Part shown: positions 11,049 through 22,100 of the stretch, piece by piece
How positions within the stretch are numbered: the stretch's first letter is position 1
Layout of the letters: each line of letters opens with the position of its first letter
DNA from: Rhynchopus sp. YZ270_cl-10
Lineage: Eukaryota; Euglenozoa; Diplonemea; Diplonemida; Diplonemidae
Length of the DNA stretch: 64,000 bases
Assembly (NCBI GenBank): GCA_964035575.1
Contig: OZ037912.1
Span: forward strand, 1,178,001 to 1,242,000
Direction: 5' to 3'
Program-made: the position numbers and the translations under genes
The notes under the pieces: generated by a model
The model's input: only the letters and a program-made list of their open reading frames with translations
Databases searched by the model: none
Told to the model about the DNA's origin: nothing

Positions 11049-11855
11049 CCCCCCCCTAGGCATACTGTGCAGGCGAGCCGTTTTTAGGCGAGTTTTTCGT
11101 TTTCCTGATTTTCAGGAAAAACTCGCCAAAAACTCGCCCTACTCGCCCATTACTCGCCTAAACTCGCCTAAACTCGCCCACATTTGGGTGCAAATCCTGG
11201 TGCACATACGCACCTTGGGGGTGAAAATGTGCACCAGGATGTGAAAATGGAGGGCGGGGGTGACTGATGACAACATGCCACTCGAAAACACACAAAAAAA
11301 TTGAAATTGTGTCACTTGTACGTCTAAAGGCAACCATGTCACGGCAGTGGCTGACAGGCATGTATGTAAACATTTGCTCCAGGGGAAGATCCAAGCGTGC
11401 CATAGATCCCGGGGGACAAGACGTGCTACAATCCGGAGGATGACGAAGACATGAGCCGGGGCTACACTCGCTATACAACAATGTCCTCGCCATGCCGGTA
11501 AATGGCAACCCTGCAGGCCACCCCTTGGCGGTATTCCCCCACGACTACATCGCACCCATCTGTGCAAGCTTCATGGATCCGCAGAAGCTGGACTGGTGGT
11601 ACTGGTTGTGGAAGCCTACAAAGCAAGCTGTAGAGGTCTTGTTCAAGTGGAACGAAAAAAATTTTCTCTCTAAATTTTCTCTCAAAACTCAAATTTCCCT
11701 CATATTTTCGTGTGTACACTTTTCCCAAGGTAAAATCCCTACCAAAAAAAAAAAAACTCGCTAAAACTCGCCCCCCAAAAATGGGCGAGTTTTAGGCGAG
11801 TTTTTGGCGAGTAGGCGAGTTTTTTTTACTCGCCCGCACAGTATGCCTAGGGGGG
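11049..11855. mobile_element. Fold-back element I with ACTCGCC-repeat arms
   Basis: Inverted ends CCTAGGCATACTGTGC (11055-11070) and its complement (11836-11851). Inside them, arms of many ACTCGCC/GGCGAGT units separated by A or T runs occupy about 11070-11180 and 11755-11835. The central 570 bp have no transposase. One short frame (11492-11764) has no recognisable match. The element sits exactly at the left end of the TAGGGG-type element H, as if inserted into H's terminus. This motif occurs nowhere else in the window. Confidence 0.8.
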
Positions 11856-12830
11856 GGCAAAAAGCCTGTTTTAGTGAAATTTTTTGAGTTACGATATCGC
11901 AGAGGCTCGAAACACAAAATCTCTGGCGAATATGGATTTTTTGGGGCTCAGGAGGGTGGTTTACCTGGTCACAGGCCTCCAAATGCGCCCAGAAACGTGA
12001 AAAATATGAAAAATTGACTGATTTTTTGGGGTTTTCGCACTATTCGCACTTTTGGGAAAACAGCGTTTTTTCACCTTTTTTTTGAAAAAAATATCAAAAA
12101 ACGGACATCAGATAGTGAACAAATACCCAAAATCACCCCAAAAGTATCGAATATTTTCAAATACATCTGTTTTTCACTCTCTAGACGCTCTGTTCGGGGC
12201 CAAAACCTCATTTTTAGGTCAAAAAATCGTCCTGTTATCGTCCTGTTTACCGCGCGCGCACCATTCCTCAAACCCGTTGGGCCACTTTCTGACCACTGCT
12301 AGGGGGTCTGACCACCCAGAGCACCCCCATTTACCAACCTCCTACCACATTTTCACCAAATTTCAGACCCAAAACTCTCTCTGTACCCCCAGAAATGACC
12401 CCAAAAAACACAGAAAAATTCACTTTTGCAACAGTCACGGCTATTGCAAGCACCCGGACAGCGTTTTTTCACCCTTTTTTTGAAAAAATATCAAAAAACG
12501 GACATCAGATAGTGAACAAATACCCAAAATCACCCCGAAAGTATCGAATCTTTTCAAATACATCTGTTTTTCACACTCTAGACGCTCTGTTCGGGGCCAA
12601 ATCTCATTTTTAGGTCAAGAAATCGTCTTTCCCGAAGTGCGAAAACCCCGAAAAACCAGTCAATTTTTCATATTTTTCATGTTTCTGGGCGCATTTGGAG
12701 GCCTGTGACCAGGTAAACCACCCTCCTGAGCCCCAAAAAATCCATATTCGCCAGAGATTTCGTGTTTGGAGCCTCTGTGATATCGTAACTCAAAAAATTT
12801 CACTCAAAAACGGCTTTTTGCCTCCCCCTA
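11848..12830. mobile_element. Long-TIR element H (TAGGGG termini)
   Basis: Starts TAGGGGGGGGCAAAAAGCC at 11848 and ends in the imperfect complement at 12830. The terminal inverted repeats are about 180-190 bp (11848-12040 and 12640-12830), about 90% identical by eye. The interior carries a direct repeat of about 170 bp (12058-12230 and 12458-12630). No transposase is present, so it is non-autonomous. Its termini resemble elements F (25721) and E (26919). Confidence 0.75.
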
Positions 12831-13194
12831 CCTCCCCCCCCCACAATAATAAAACCGACACCCTCCCACCCAACCACTTTTACACGAATGATTTCATTGC
12901 AGGCACCCCCCTGATAATGTAGCTCGAGATCGACTCCCCACATTTTTTTTTTCCACAATAATTACGCTTGGACCTTTTGGCCTGTCTGTGATTGTTGGTT
13001 GAAAATGGAGTCGGTGCAAAGAGCAATGAAAACAGACCACGAATAGGAAAAAGAGAAAAGCAGAGAGATAAGATTCATTTTCCGAATTCCAGACACGATC
13101 CCATTTTTTTCGTACCGAAAAAGGCCCGAACCTTTTCGGATTGTATTTACTATCACCTCCGTACCAAATTTACACAAGCTTGTCCCGCAAAAAA
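12831..13194. other. Noncoding spacer between elements H and O
   Basis: A C-rich run, then AT-rich DNA. No gene or clear repeat is visible. Confidence 0.5.
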
Positions 13195-14132
13195 AATATA
13201 TATCACACATTCTCCGAAACTGCGTATCACTTGTGACCAACCATGGAGCCAATTTAAAGTGACTATTTTTCCACTAAAAAAATTCTCCGACCCCGGAATT
13301 TTTTCAGATCGCTCCGGAAATGCCATTCCGCGCCTTTTTGCAAAAAAATATTGCACCCTGAGGTCATTAAACGTCTGTGTGCGTTGACGGGTGGATCCTA
13401 CTAATTTCTCGCGCCCCAAAAAAAATATTTTTATTTTTATTTTGAAAGATCGGGTGTGAAAACGTTCAATTCCGGGGTCGGACGATTTTTTTTATGCCTC
13501 TCTTCATGTCGCAAAGGATTTTGGGAGGGAGGGGCGTTTTCAGGTATTCCCTGTACTTTCCTAAGGGATCAGGTTAGAAACCCCTTTTTGGGTGGTCTTC
13601 GGTGACTTATTCCACTAAAAACGTTTTTATCAAAAGTTGCCAATTTTTTTTTTCTTTGGAATTATTTTCAACAATTCTTTCAATTCTGACGATTTTTTTC
13701 CGCCGGAAAAATACTATGTGTCAGCCAGGTTTCGGTGGAGCCAACCCCATTTTTACACCCAAATTGCAGCCAAATTGCCCTGTATATGGGTGTTCTACAA
13801 TGGAGCCAATCCAATTTAATAGTTTTTTGACTAAATTGCTCGATTTTTTTTTCTTTGAAAAGTTTGGAGTCCGGAAACACCATTCCGCGCATTTTCAGAC
13901 AGAATTATGCATCTGTCCTTTTCTCACCTGTTGCTGAGATTAGGAGGTAAAAACTCTCACGGTGATTTCAGAAAAAAGATTTTTTTTATTTTTTTGAGAT
14001 TTTTATTTCTTTTGAAAGCGCGGTTTCGAAACGTTCAATTCCGGGGTCGGACGATAAAAAATATGCATCTGGGCCGAGTGAGTGAAAAATCTGAAAAATG
14101 ATACGCAATTTCGGAGAATGTGTGATATATTA
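13195..14132. mobile_element. Inverted-repeat element O
   Basis: Ends are about 40-bp inverted repeats: TATCACACATTCTCCGAAAC at about 13201 and the complement of ACGCAATTTCGGAGAATGTG at about 14103. A second inner pair uses CCGACCCCGGAA (13289) and TTCCGGGGTCGGACGA (14041), with a further direct copy at about 13472. No coding sequence. The conserved 31-bp motif (14133) abuts its right end. Confidence 0.6.
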
Positions 14133-14182
14133 TAGTGGAGTTCATCTTCGGGTGTCTACACTAAAACAACCAAGTTTTCAAA
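14133..14182 (+). repeat. Conserved dispersed 31-bp motif, copy 1
   Basis: Begins TAGTGGAGTTCATC, ends GTGTCTACACTA, and is followed by ACAACCAAGTTTTCAAA. The ends TAGTG and CACTA are complementary, and inside are two further small stems (GAG/CTC and GTGT/ACAC). Other copies are at 15452, 25561, 43864 and 57645, all on the plus strand, with unrelated sequence upstream. Function unknown. Confidence 0.75.
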
Positions 14183-14711
14183 AAAAAAAAGACAAAGTAC
14201 ACCCCCACCACCCACCCACCCTCCATCCCCCCCACCCACCCTTGACTGCTCTTCAACCCCTTTCCCGTTATTTTATTTTTAGTTTGGGGTACATTTAGTG
14301 CACCCTAGTATACCTTCTATTCAGTAGAATAGTTCGTTTTTGAAACAATTTTTGCACCTTTCCTTCTTATTTTTCCCCTTTCACATTTTTACAACAAGAA
14401 ATATTAAAAAAAAAGATGGGTTGTTGTTGTTTTTTATACACTTCCCTAATGCTTTCAAATTTTATTTGAAAGTATATGAATTTGCACCTTTCCTTTCCAG
14501 GTTATGTAAACTTTGTCACCCGGTGTCCCGAGGATGAAATGCTCCCTCAAAAGCACTGAGCTGTTCTGTCAGGTCAGACGTAGTGAGAACCCTTGGTTAG
14601 TCATTTGCTTATTTTTTTATTTGTTGCTGAAGGGTGGGACAAGTTGTAAGGTTAAACACTTCCAGTTTCTGGATGAAGAAAACTGTTTTTGGAAGTGTTT
14701 TTCACCATATA

Positions 14712-14847
14712 CAGTAAGACAACAAACATCGGAGGGGTAAAAACCCTCCTTAGAATTTTGAAATCCCAAAATCCACCTTAGTTTTTACCCCTCCGGTGTT
14801 TTTACCCCACCTATATTTTTACCCCACCGGTGTTTGTTGTCTTACTG
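14712..14847. mobile_element. 136-bp MITE, Tc1/mariner-like (TA target)
   Basis: Ends CAGTAAGACAACAAACA and its complement at the right, each flanked by TA, as expected for Tc1/mariner/pogo-type insertion. The equivalent position in the duplicated locus (24373-24380, CACCATAAATCTG) lacks it, so the empty site is preserved in this same window. No coding capacity. Confidence 0.8.
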
Positions 14848-14934
14848 TATCTGAATAAAACAGTGATCTATTTGACCATGCCTGAAAATGTGTGTATTTT
14901 TTGGTTTTCGAACAGAGATGACTATGATTCAAAA

Positions 14935-15265
14935 ACAAAACAAAACAAAACAAAACAAAACAAAACAAAACAAAACAAAACAAAACAAAACAAAACAAAA
15001 CAAAACAAAACAAAACAAAACAAAACAAAACAAAACAAAACAAAACAAAACAAAACAAAACAAAACAAAACAAAACAAAACAAAACAAAACAAAACAAAA
15101 CAAAACAAAACAAAACAAAACAAAACAAAACAAAACAAAACAAAACAAAACAAAACAAAACAAAACAAAACAAAACAAAACAAAACAAAACAAAACAAAA
15201 CAAAACAAAACAAAACAAAACAAAACAAAACAAAACAAAACAAAACAAAACAAAACAAAACAAAA
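14935..15265. repeat. Pentanucleotide microsatellite (AAAAC)n, about 66 units
   Basis: An essentially perfect 5-mer array of about 330 bp. Because 5 is not a multiple of 3 and no phase contains a stop, it creates long artificial frames on both strands (KQNKT and FVLFC repeats), which are not genes. Confidence 0.97.
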
Positions 15266-15451
15266 GACACAGTAGTAGATTAGGGAGGACTAAACAAGTG
15301 ACAACATGTTGGTTTAGTTTCTTAAACCTTTTCTTAGTTCGGAGATCGTGAACAAGTAGTAATCACACACATAGTAAAGCAACACTTTCTCTTTGACTTG
15401 ATTGATGTCTACAAAACTTAGAAAAACAATACCCCCCAGAACAAACATAAA

Positions 15452-15500
15452 TAGTGGAGTTCATCCTCGGGTGTCTACACTCCAACTTTTCAAGAAAATA
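15452..15500 (+). repeat. Conserved dispersed 31-bp motif, copy 2
   Basis: Same motif as at 14133, ending CTACACT and followed by CCAACTTTTCAAG, slightly more diverged after the core. Confidence 0.7.
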
Positions 15501-15868
15501 TAAAAACACATAAAAAAAAACAAAAAAAAAGGGAGATAGTCAGACTTACCCTACCCTATTTTGAAAAAGTTCAGACTTGCCCTATGAAAAAGTTCAGACT
15601 TGCCCGAAAATAAGTTCAGACTGCCCTAAAAGTGTTTTTAGGGCAAGTCTGAACTTATTTTTAGGGCAAACACTTTTTTTAGGGCAAGTCTGAACTTTTT
15701 TGGGGCAAGTCTGAACTTATTTTAGGGCAAGTCTGAACTTATTTTTAGGGTAAGTTTGAACTTATTTTAGGGCAACAAGTCAGGCCACTTTGGCTGGGTA
15801 CCCAGGTACCCAGGTACCCAGGTACCCAGATACCCAGGTCCAGGTCCAGGAACAGGTACCCAGGAACA

Positions 15869-17085
15869 GGAAAAAAGTCGTGAAAGAGCAACCACAGCTC
15901 CACATGACAAACACAAAAGTGTCCAGTCACGTGGGGCATTCATGCACTGAGGAGATAATGTTCCAACAATTTACAAGAAAGATTACTTAACCTACTGCTG
16001 GAAATTGCCAGGTCGTAGTAACACACAAAGTGTGCCTCCGTTCGGGAAGACCGGATATTCTAGAGACCAAAAAGGCCTCAAGAATATCTTCCGGTAGTCA
16101 AGGTAGAACCGAGTGAACGGCCCAAGACCCCCGTGGAGAAGTTAAATGTTGTAATGCTATCAGGTAGAAACTGCGAACACTGTCTTACCCTCCTCAATGC
16201 ATGGTGGTTGATGTCTTCCACAACAAATTTCCTGTACCCAGGTACCCAAATTCCCAGACCCACGCAGTGGCACATGACCGCCAAGTGTGAGTGACCCACA
16301 CATGAGGGAATGCGACACTACGCAAAATTTACCACCAGACCCTGTCTTCGTGCACCTGAAGTACAACGCCGCAGACAGGCCAAACATGCGTTGGACTCAG
16401 AGGAATGCCTGCTGTGCAGGTATCAAACATGAGAACCAACTCCCAGCAACAAGGGGCGCCTTTTGGCGGGCGTTGTTGAGGGTGTTTGGGGTGCAAAGTT
16501 TTCCACAATTTTGATGAGCGGGTACAGAAGTGTTATCTTGTTCTTTCATCTCTAGGAATGTAAATGTCAATCGCGTTTAACTACCACTAGGGCTTGTTCA
16601 GTGAACCCACAAGGGGTCGAAGGGGGTTGGTTATCCCGTATCTATCAAAGGTTGTGTCGACCAGGCTAAACCACTATGTTACGCTGTACGTTGTTAAATC
16701 CGAAGAAATAACACTTTAGCAGCCGCAGGAAGTTTGCTAAAAAGAGTGCCTCACGCTACACAAACCACCACCCGCGATTGACTTAGATGTTATAACAAAG
16801 AGAATTCAGAACAAAACAACACCCTGCCCCATACACACTAAATTGTCATGCTTCAAGAGCATGCCTGGGCCAAAATTACTGTGACAAAAAGGCAACAAGA
16901 CCACCCACAAGGAGTGTGAATTGTGCACTGGTTTTCTGGGGGAACGCAATATTTTCTTGTGCCTCGTCCTCCGTAAGCAGAGGACAGACTTTCCGGAAGG
17001 TTTCCAAAGTCGAATTTCTTGCACTAGCTATGCTCCCTGGGTTAAATGGCTATAGCAGTGACTGACAGAGTGTTCCCACCACCCT
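15869..17085 (+). repeat. Dispersed repeat block A, copy A2
   Basis: Full-length form of block A inside element J. It parallels 36501 onward until about 17085 and then diverges. No frame is conserved between copies. Confidence 0.8.
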
Positions 17086-17518
17086 TTCCACCGCATATGC
17101 GCTCGTTCTGCACAGTTGGTTCTCGATGCTGCACTCGCGATACCTGTTTAAAAGTGAAGTTGTGAGTGGTGGGGAAATTAAAGAAGGTGAATTCTTAAAA
17201 AAATAAGTTGGCTTGAGGGTTTAAAATATTGTTCTGGAGACTTTTTGGAGGAAATACGAGTCGACAGCTTTCAGGGCCGAGCAGCATAATATTATGCAAT
17301 ACATAATATACTTTGAAACGTCGTTGTGAAATGTTCTACTACAAAAAACGGGGGGGGGCATGTCCCCTTTTGTCGTCAGCCCAGAGTCAGTAGGCTCTGC
17401 CACACCTTGGGGCGAAGAAAGCGCAATTATTTTGTTGAATATTCACCAGAAAGTTACGTATTTACCCCCACGGTACATACCTTGTCTTGCCTTCGCTGCT
17501 GTCAAGGTGCCTTCGTTC

Positions 17519-17661
17519 TGGGTACCCAGTACCCAGTACCCAGTACCCAGTACCCAGTACCCAGTACCCAGTACCCAGTACCCAGTACCCAGTACCCAGT
17601 ACCCAGTACCCAGTACCCAGTACCCAGTACCCAGTACCCAGTACCCAGTACCCAGTACCCA
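17519..17661. repeat. Heptanucleotide array (GTACCCA)n, about 20 units
   Basis: Perfect 7-mer tandem array at the C-block end of the cargo in element J. The same array with about 35 units stands at the same place in element K (40938-41182). Direct tandem copies without spacers, so not a CRISPR. Confidence 0.95.
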
Positions 17662-17958
17662 AAAATAATTTAGGTGCCCTAAACAGAAACGCAAAAACGA
17701 CGACCGCCGGGCTCTGTGACCCAAGAGCCCCCAACTTGCCCTAAAAATAAGTTCAGGGTTGCCCTAAAAATAAGTTCAGACTTGCCCCAAAAAAGTTCAG
17801 ACTTGCCCTAAAAAAAGTGTTTGCCCTAAAAATAAGTTCAGACTTGCCCGAAATAAGTTCAGACTTGCCCTAAAAACACTTTTAGGGCAAGTCTGAACTT
17901 ATTTTCGGGCAAGTCTGAACTTTTTCAAAATAGGGTAGGGTAAATCTGACTATTCCCC

Positions 17959-18299
17959 AAAAAAAAAACAAGTAATTGCTATCAGAAAAAAAACGGGGTG
18001 TGCTGTGGTTATGGGGGGACCCACACTCCTGAACACTGCCCTGTAGAAATAATCTACACTCTGCTCTTCTGCAGGTGTGCGAAAACGCTGCCACAACCAC
18101 TGGGACGCCTGCACTTGAAACGTTCAAGAACGGGGGCTGTCATCCTCAGACCCCTCTTCGTCCAGCACTATTTGCTCGATGGATGGTCGGCGTGTTCCAG
18201 CTCGTTGTCGTCCACAGCCTCCCACTCATCGTCGCCGGAGGAGGAGTGCGCAAGGAACACAGACGACTAACTGTCGTAGATCACACCATGCGCAGCAGC
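17959..18299. other. Unclassified stretch between element J and the second duplication copy
   Basis: A poly-A run, then a more GC-rich segment (18000-18299) open in two plus-strand frames. I recognise no family. It ends at the duplication breakpoint, as the LINE fragment does at 5311, so it may be unrelated DNA joined there. Confidence 0.4.
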
Positions 18300-18417
18300 A
18301 CCACCCAGCAAAGCGCCAGGCTGCTATGTTGGTTTCGAAAATCGCGCGGGGTTTCCCACAGTACACCTCGTATTTTTTCTTAGCAATTCCTTGTTTTGTT
18401 GTTGTTGTTTTCCACAC

Positions 18418-18750
18418 ACCTTCCTTCAACCCTTGTAGGATCAGTTGCTATTTTTTTCTAGGAAACTTGAAATTACACATTTCAAGAGAACAAATTAAAA
18501 AGGGTCCTTATTTGCATTTTTGGGCTCCGCCCGTGCAGTGGTGGGGTCAATCTCGAAAATTGGACAATTTTTCGACCACTTAAATTTTGAGAAATATGAG
18601 CCCGGTTGCTTATACGTGGGGCCTATTTTTGGCAAAATTTTCCTCAAAATCCGGGTTTGTAATATTGACCCTTTCCCCCCCCCACATCGATTTCAATACT
18701 ATACCTTACTTCACCTACGGTTGCCCTTACAGGGGGGGGTGAAGGAAGGT
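18418..18750. repeat. MITE-like element of family D, copy D2
   Basis: The duplicated counterpart of D1, identical except for one extra G in the GGGGGGGG run near its right end. Confidence 0.55.
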
Positions 18751-19146
18751 AAGTTGAAAAGAAGAAGAAGAAGAAGAAAAAAGCAAAAATGTCAAAAACT
18801 GCATAAAAACCCATCACTTCCCCCGTTTTTCGAAATACTTACCCAAAAGAAACAAATAATGCATACCGCTCTTCCTTCATCCGCTTTTTACAAACAAGCT
18901 CCTTTGCCAGACACTGTGCACCAATATTAGGTTAAACCCCAAGCTCCAACGGTACCAATCCTTCGTAGGGAGCACACCGTGCAGTTGTCTTGAGACCTGC
19001 AAGCGTCTTCTGATCTTAGTGAGAACGCATCCTTTTCTGCGGGTTGCGATGTTTAGTGTGCACCCACCCCTGCTCGCAAACACACACACACACCACCAGA
19101 CACCGTTTTCGGTTGCTAACTTTTGAAGCCCCTTTTTAGTGAAACA

Positions 19147-22100
19147 ATGACCCCGATGCGGGGAAGACGTGTGGAGGGTGTGGTGCTGCTGCTTGCGGTG
19201 GCTGTGCTGCCAGGAATGGTTGTCGCAGACATCCCTGAGTGCAACACAGACCTCTGGCAGTGCCACTACTACGTGTCGCCGACGTTTGCACAGGCGATCC
19301 GGATGAAGTTTGACGGACAGTGGGGGCAAATCAAAGCAGACCCGAAGCTGCACGACGCGTACTGCGACCCGGAGATGTGGAAGACGCGGTCTGAGATCTG
19401 TGGGGGATGCCCCATCAAGCTCACGCTGTCTTCGCCGTCGTCGCTGACGAAGGATGTGATCTGCCTGCGCGACAACGCGTTCGCCCCTTACTCGCTGAAC
19501 CAGCACATGGACCTGAAGCACGCGTTGAACGGGAAGGAACTGGAGATTGTGGTGCCTGAGAACGACGGGTGCAACGCTGCAGACTGGGCGACGAAGAACT
19601 TTGCGGGCAAGATAGCGATTGTGAACAACAGGCTTCGCACGTGCACGTACAACCAGCAGTTTGCGCATGCTGCTGCGGCTGGGGCTGTGATTGGCCTGAT
19701 GTCTGCGTCGCGGGGGAAGCACTATGTGTGGAACTGGCACGTGTACAAGATGACTGGTGACGGGAAGGCCTTCCCAAACATGCTTGCGTATGCGCTGGAG
19801 TCGTTCCACGGGGACCAGATCTATGCTGCGACGTCGACTGTGCGGGGCAAGGTGGAGTACTCGTGCAGTGTGTACAGCAACAGGGAGACGGACATGTCGC
19901 TGAACTACGACGAGGACGACTGCCCGTGGTGGTTCCTGGGTACTGATATGTGTGACAAGGAGTTCACCGGACGGCGGAGGATGTGCACGCGGTGCCCGCT
20001 GGAGATCGACGTTGGTGACCCGACCTTCAAGCCGTGTGTGTGGGGACCCGACTTCAACCCAGCGAGGAAGGAGAACTACCTGACGGGAACACTGAGCCTC
20101 CCTTCGACACAGAACGTGGTGTATCTGTCGAGGTCGTACATGACGGATGACGGCTGCAGCGACGCGTCGTGGGCTGGGCTGGCTGGAAAGCTGGTGGCAT
20201 TCCAGCCGGAGCGTTGGGGGGGTCCGTGCTCACACTACGAGTCTGTGATGCGTGCTCAGCGTGCAGGTGTGTCTGGGGTGATTGTTGTGGTGAAGCCAAA
20301 CCACTGGCATCTTACCCGTCTTCAGGGCACGCAGCAAAACATCAAGATCCCGATTGGTACAATTTCTGGGAAGCACAGTGAACGCTGGATCAACTGGATG
20401 ATGCAGGGGACGGCTCTCCCGAACGGCCGTGGGTGGGAGCGTGCGAACCCGATGGCGAAGGGGGTGCTGATCCCACACGAGGTGACGCCTGCGCCGCCGG
20501 TGAAGGTGGAGCTGGTGGAGCCCATCCCTGAGGAGGACACGGATGAGGTGACGTCTGAGGCGGGGTTCGTTGTGTCTGTGATTCTGATCCCGCTTCTGCT
20601 GATTGTGCTGTGTGTGCACTTTGCGCTGACACGCCAGTCTGGGCTGTCTGGGCCTGGTGTGCCGCTGGAGGTTATGTCGACAACGCTGTCAGTGGTGCTG
20701 CTGGTTGTGCTTGCACTGGCCACGTTTGCACTGACGAACAAGGCTGGACAGGACTCACTCGACACGTCGAAGGCGAACGCCGACAACGCAATGATGTACG
20801 GGTCTGCACGGAACAAGGGGAACGTGGACTCAATGGCGGCACAGGTGATGGGACAGATGGTGCAGGTTGCACACTCGACGTTGGATGCGTTCCTTCTGGA
20901 AGGAATGGACAAGGGAGACATGATTCGCGCGTTATTCAAGACAGACCATGACGGAACATTCGCGACGTTCGTGAAGCACCGGCAGTCACTTGCACACCTT
21001 CAACGGGCACGGTCTCTGGGACACTACATGGATTCTGGGTGGACATACCAGATTGTCACAAAGCAGGGATTCTTCATGGACAACTTGCGTGTGAACGACT
21101 ACCGTGTGCAGGATGCCCTCGGCCGCACCATCTTCGACACAAACAGCGCAGACAACTTTGGTATTATGCAGAACACCATTGAAGGCAACAATGCTGCTGT
21201 GAACGACAAAGGTCCAAACGTGCCAAAAGCCCTGTGGAACCCACTGCACTGGGCGTTCAGCAACAAGCTTCCGACGGATGCGTTCACTTGGCAGCAAGCG
21301 GAAGCTGCTGCGGGCAAGAAAGAGGTTATCATCGACTCCGTGCAGTCGTACACGTACTCGCGCTTCCTGCGGTCGCCGGTTATGTCGTCGTACTACCTCT
21401 TCTCAAAGGCAACGGGAGGGGACCAAACGACTGACGGGATTGTGTTTTGCAGCAGAGGTCTTGCGGAGCTGTCGCGCAAGCTGAAAAACAACCTGGGGAC
21501 GTGGGAGAGATCCGTGAAGTTTGGAGAGAATGCGACTCTGGTGGTGCTGGACCAGACGACAGGGAACATCATTGCGAGCAACTACATGTCGAACACCTTC
21601 TACACAAGCGAGGTGTACGGGGAGATCTTCGGGCCGACGAACACAGAGCGCGACGAGACACTTCAGTTTGGGTACAAGCTGGAGACTGTGGACACAACTT
21701 CGCTGATTCCACTGAACGCGATTGCGAACAAGTGGCGGACGGAACACGGAGGCCTGGTGCTGCGTGGTGCCTCGTCGTCCGCGACGGGGCCGGCACTGTT
21801 TACGTTTGACCAGAAGGACTACTACGACACACACGGGAACTCGCGCACGCTTCTGCTGGTGAACTTTGAGGGTGGGATCAAGGACGCGTCGAAGGAGAAC
21901 TGGGACGTTGTTGGGGCAGGGGTGCAGACGACGTCGGATGGCGACTTCAAGCAGGTCGGGGTGTTCTCCGGCTCTGCACCTGTGCTGGTGCACACATACC
22001 TGACGACACGTGTGGCACGTGTGGCACAGCAGGAGTCTCAGGAGTACAAGCTGACGGCGCCGCACCCTGTGCCTGGTGTATCCGGGTCTGCGGTGTACAC

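Larger units (their letters stand above)
5312..14935. repeat. Segmental duplication, locus 1 (partner 18300-24440)
   Basis: From ACCACCCAGCAAAGCG at 5312 the sequence matches 18300 onward almost base for base through the receptor gene. The only upstream difference I found is a run of 7 G against 8 G (about 5744 versus 18732). After the gene (about 11040) locus 1 is interrupted by about 3.1 kb of nested elements. The match resumes at about 14190 (GACAAAGTACACCCCC, equivalent to about 24042). It is interrupted again by extra AT-rich sequence (about 14265-14490) and by a 136-bp MITE (14712-14847), and fades near 14912. The insertions therefore postdate the duplication, or were lost from locus 2. 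Confidence 0.85.
15531..17958. mobile_element. Fold-back element J with TTCAGACTTGCCC-repeat arms and shared cargo
   Basis: Terminal inverted repeats GGGAGATAGTCAGACTTACC (15531) and a near-perfect complement ending at 17958, lying between A runs. The arms (15550-15780 and 17735-17930) are arrays of TTCAGACTTGCCC/GGGCAAGTCTGAA units alternating with AAAAATAAG. The interior is, in order, an 8-mer CAGGTACC array (15795-15840), block A (plus), a conserved C block containing ACATACCTTGTCTTGCC (about 17475-17510), and a 7-mer GTACCCA array (17519-17661). No transposase gene seen. Confidence 0.8.

Noticed and set aside
11492-11764. Frame inside element I (MPVNGNPAGHPLAVF start) as a gene
   Set aside because: Short, no recognisable domain, and ends in homopolymer DNA of the fold-back arm.
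14133-14163. The 31-bp motif as a spliced-leader RNA gene
   Set aside because: No consistent donor site or conserved downstream snRNA-like body follows it, and the flanks differ between copies.
14133-14163. The 31-bp motif as a tRNA-derived B box or hammerhead ribozyme
   Set aside because: The GTTCATCC run is one base short of the usual B-box form, and hammerhead core sequences (CUGAUGA, GAAA) are absent.
14819-15351. Long open frames of FVLFC or KQNKT repeats
   Set aside because: They are translations of the perfect AAAAC pentanucleotide array, which is open in all phases on both strands.
17519-17661. Possible CRISPR array
   Set aside because: Short units are directly tandem with no spacers, in a eukaryotic genome.
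18075-18383. Frame crossing the duplication breakpoint
   Set aside because: Its end lies in duplicated noncoding flank, and no family is recognisable; kept only as an unclassified stretch.
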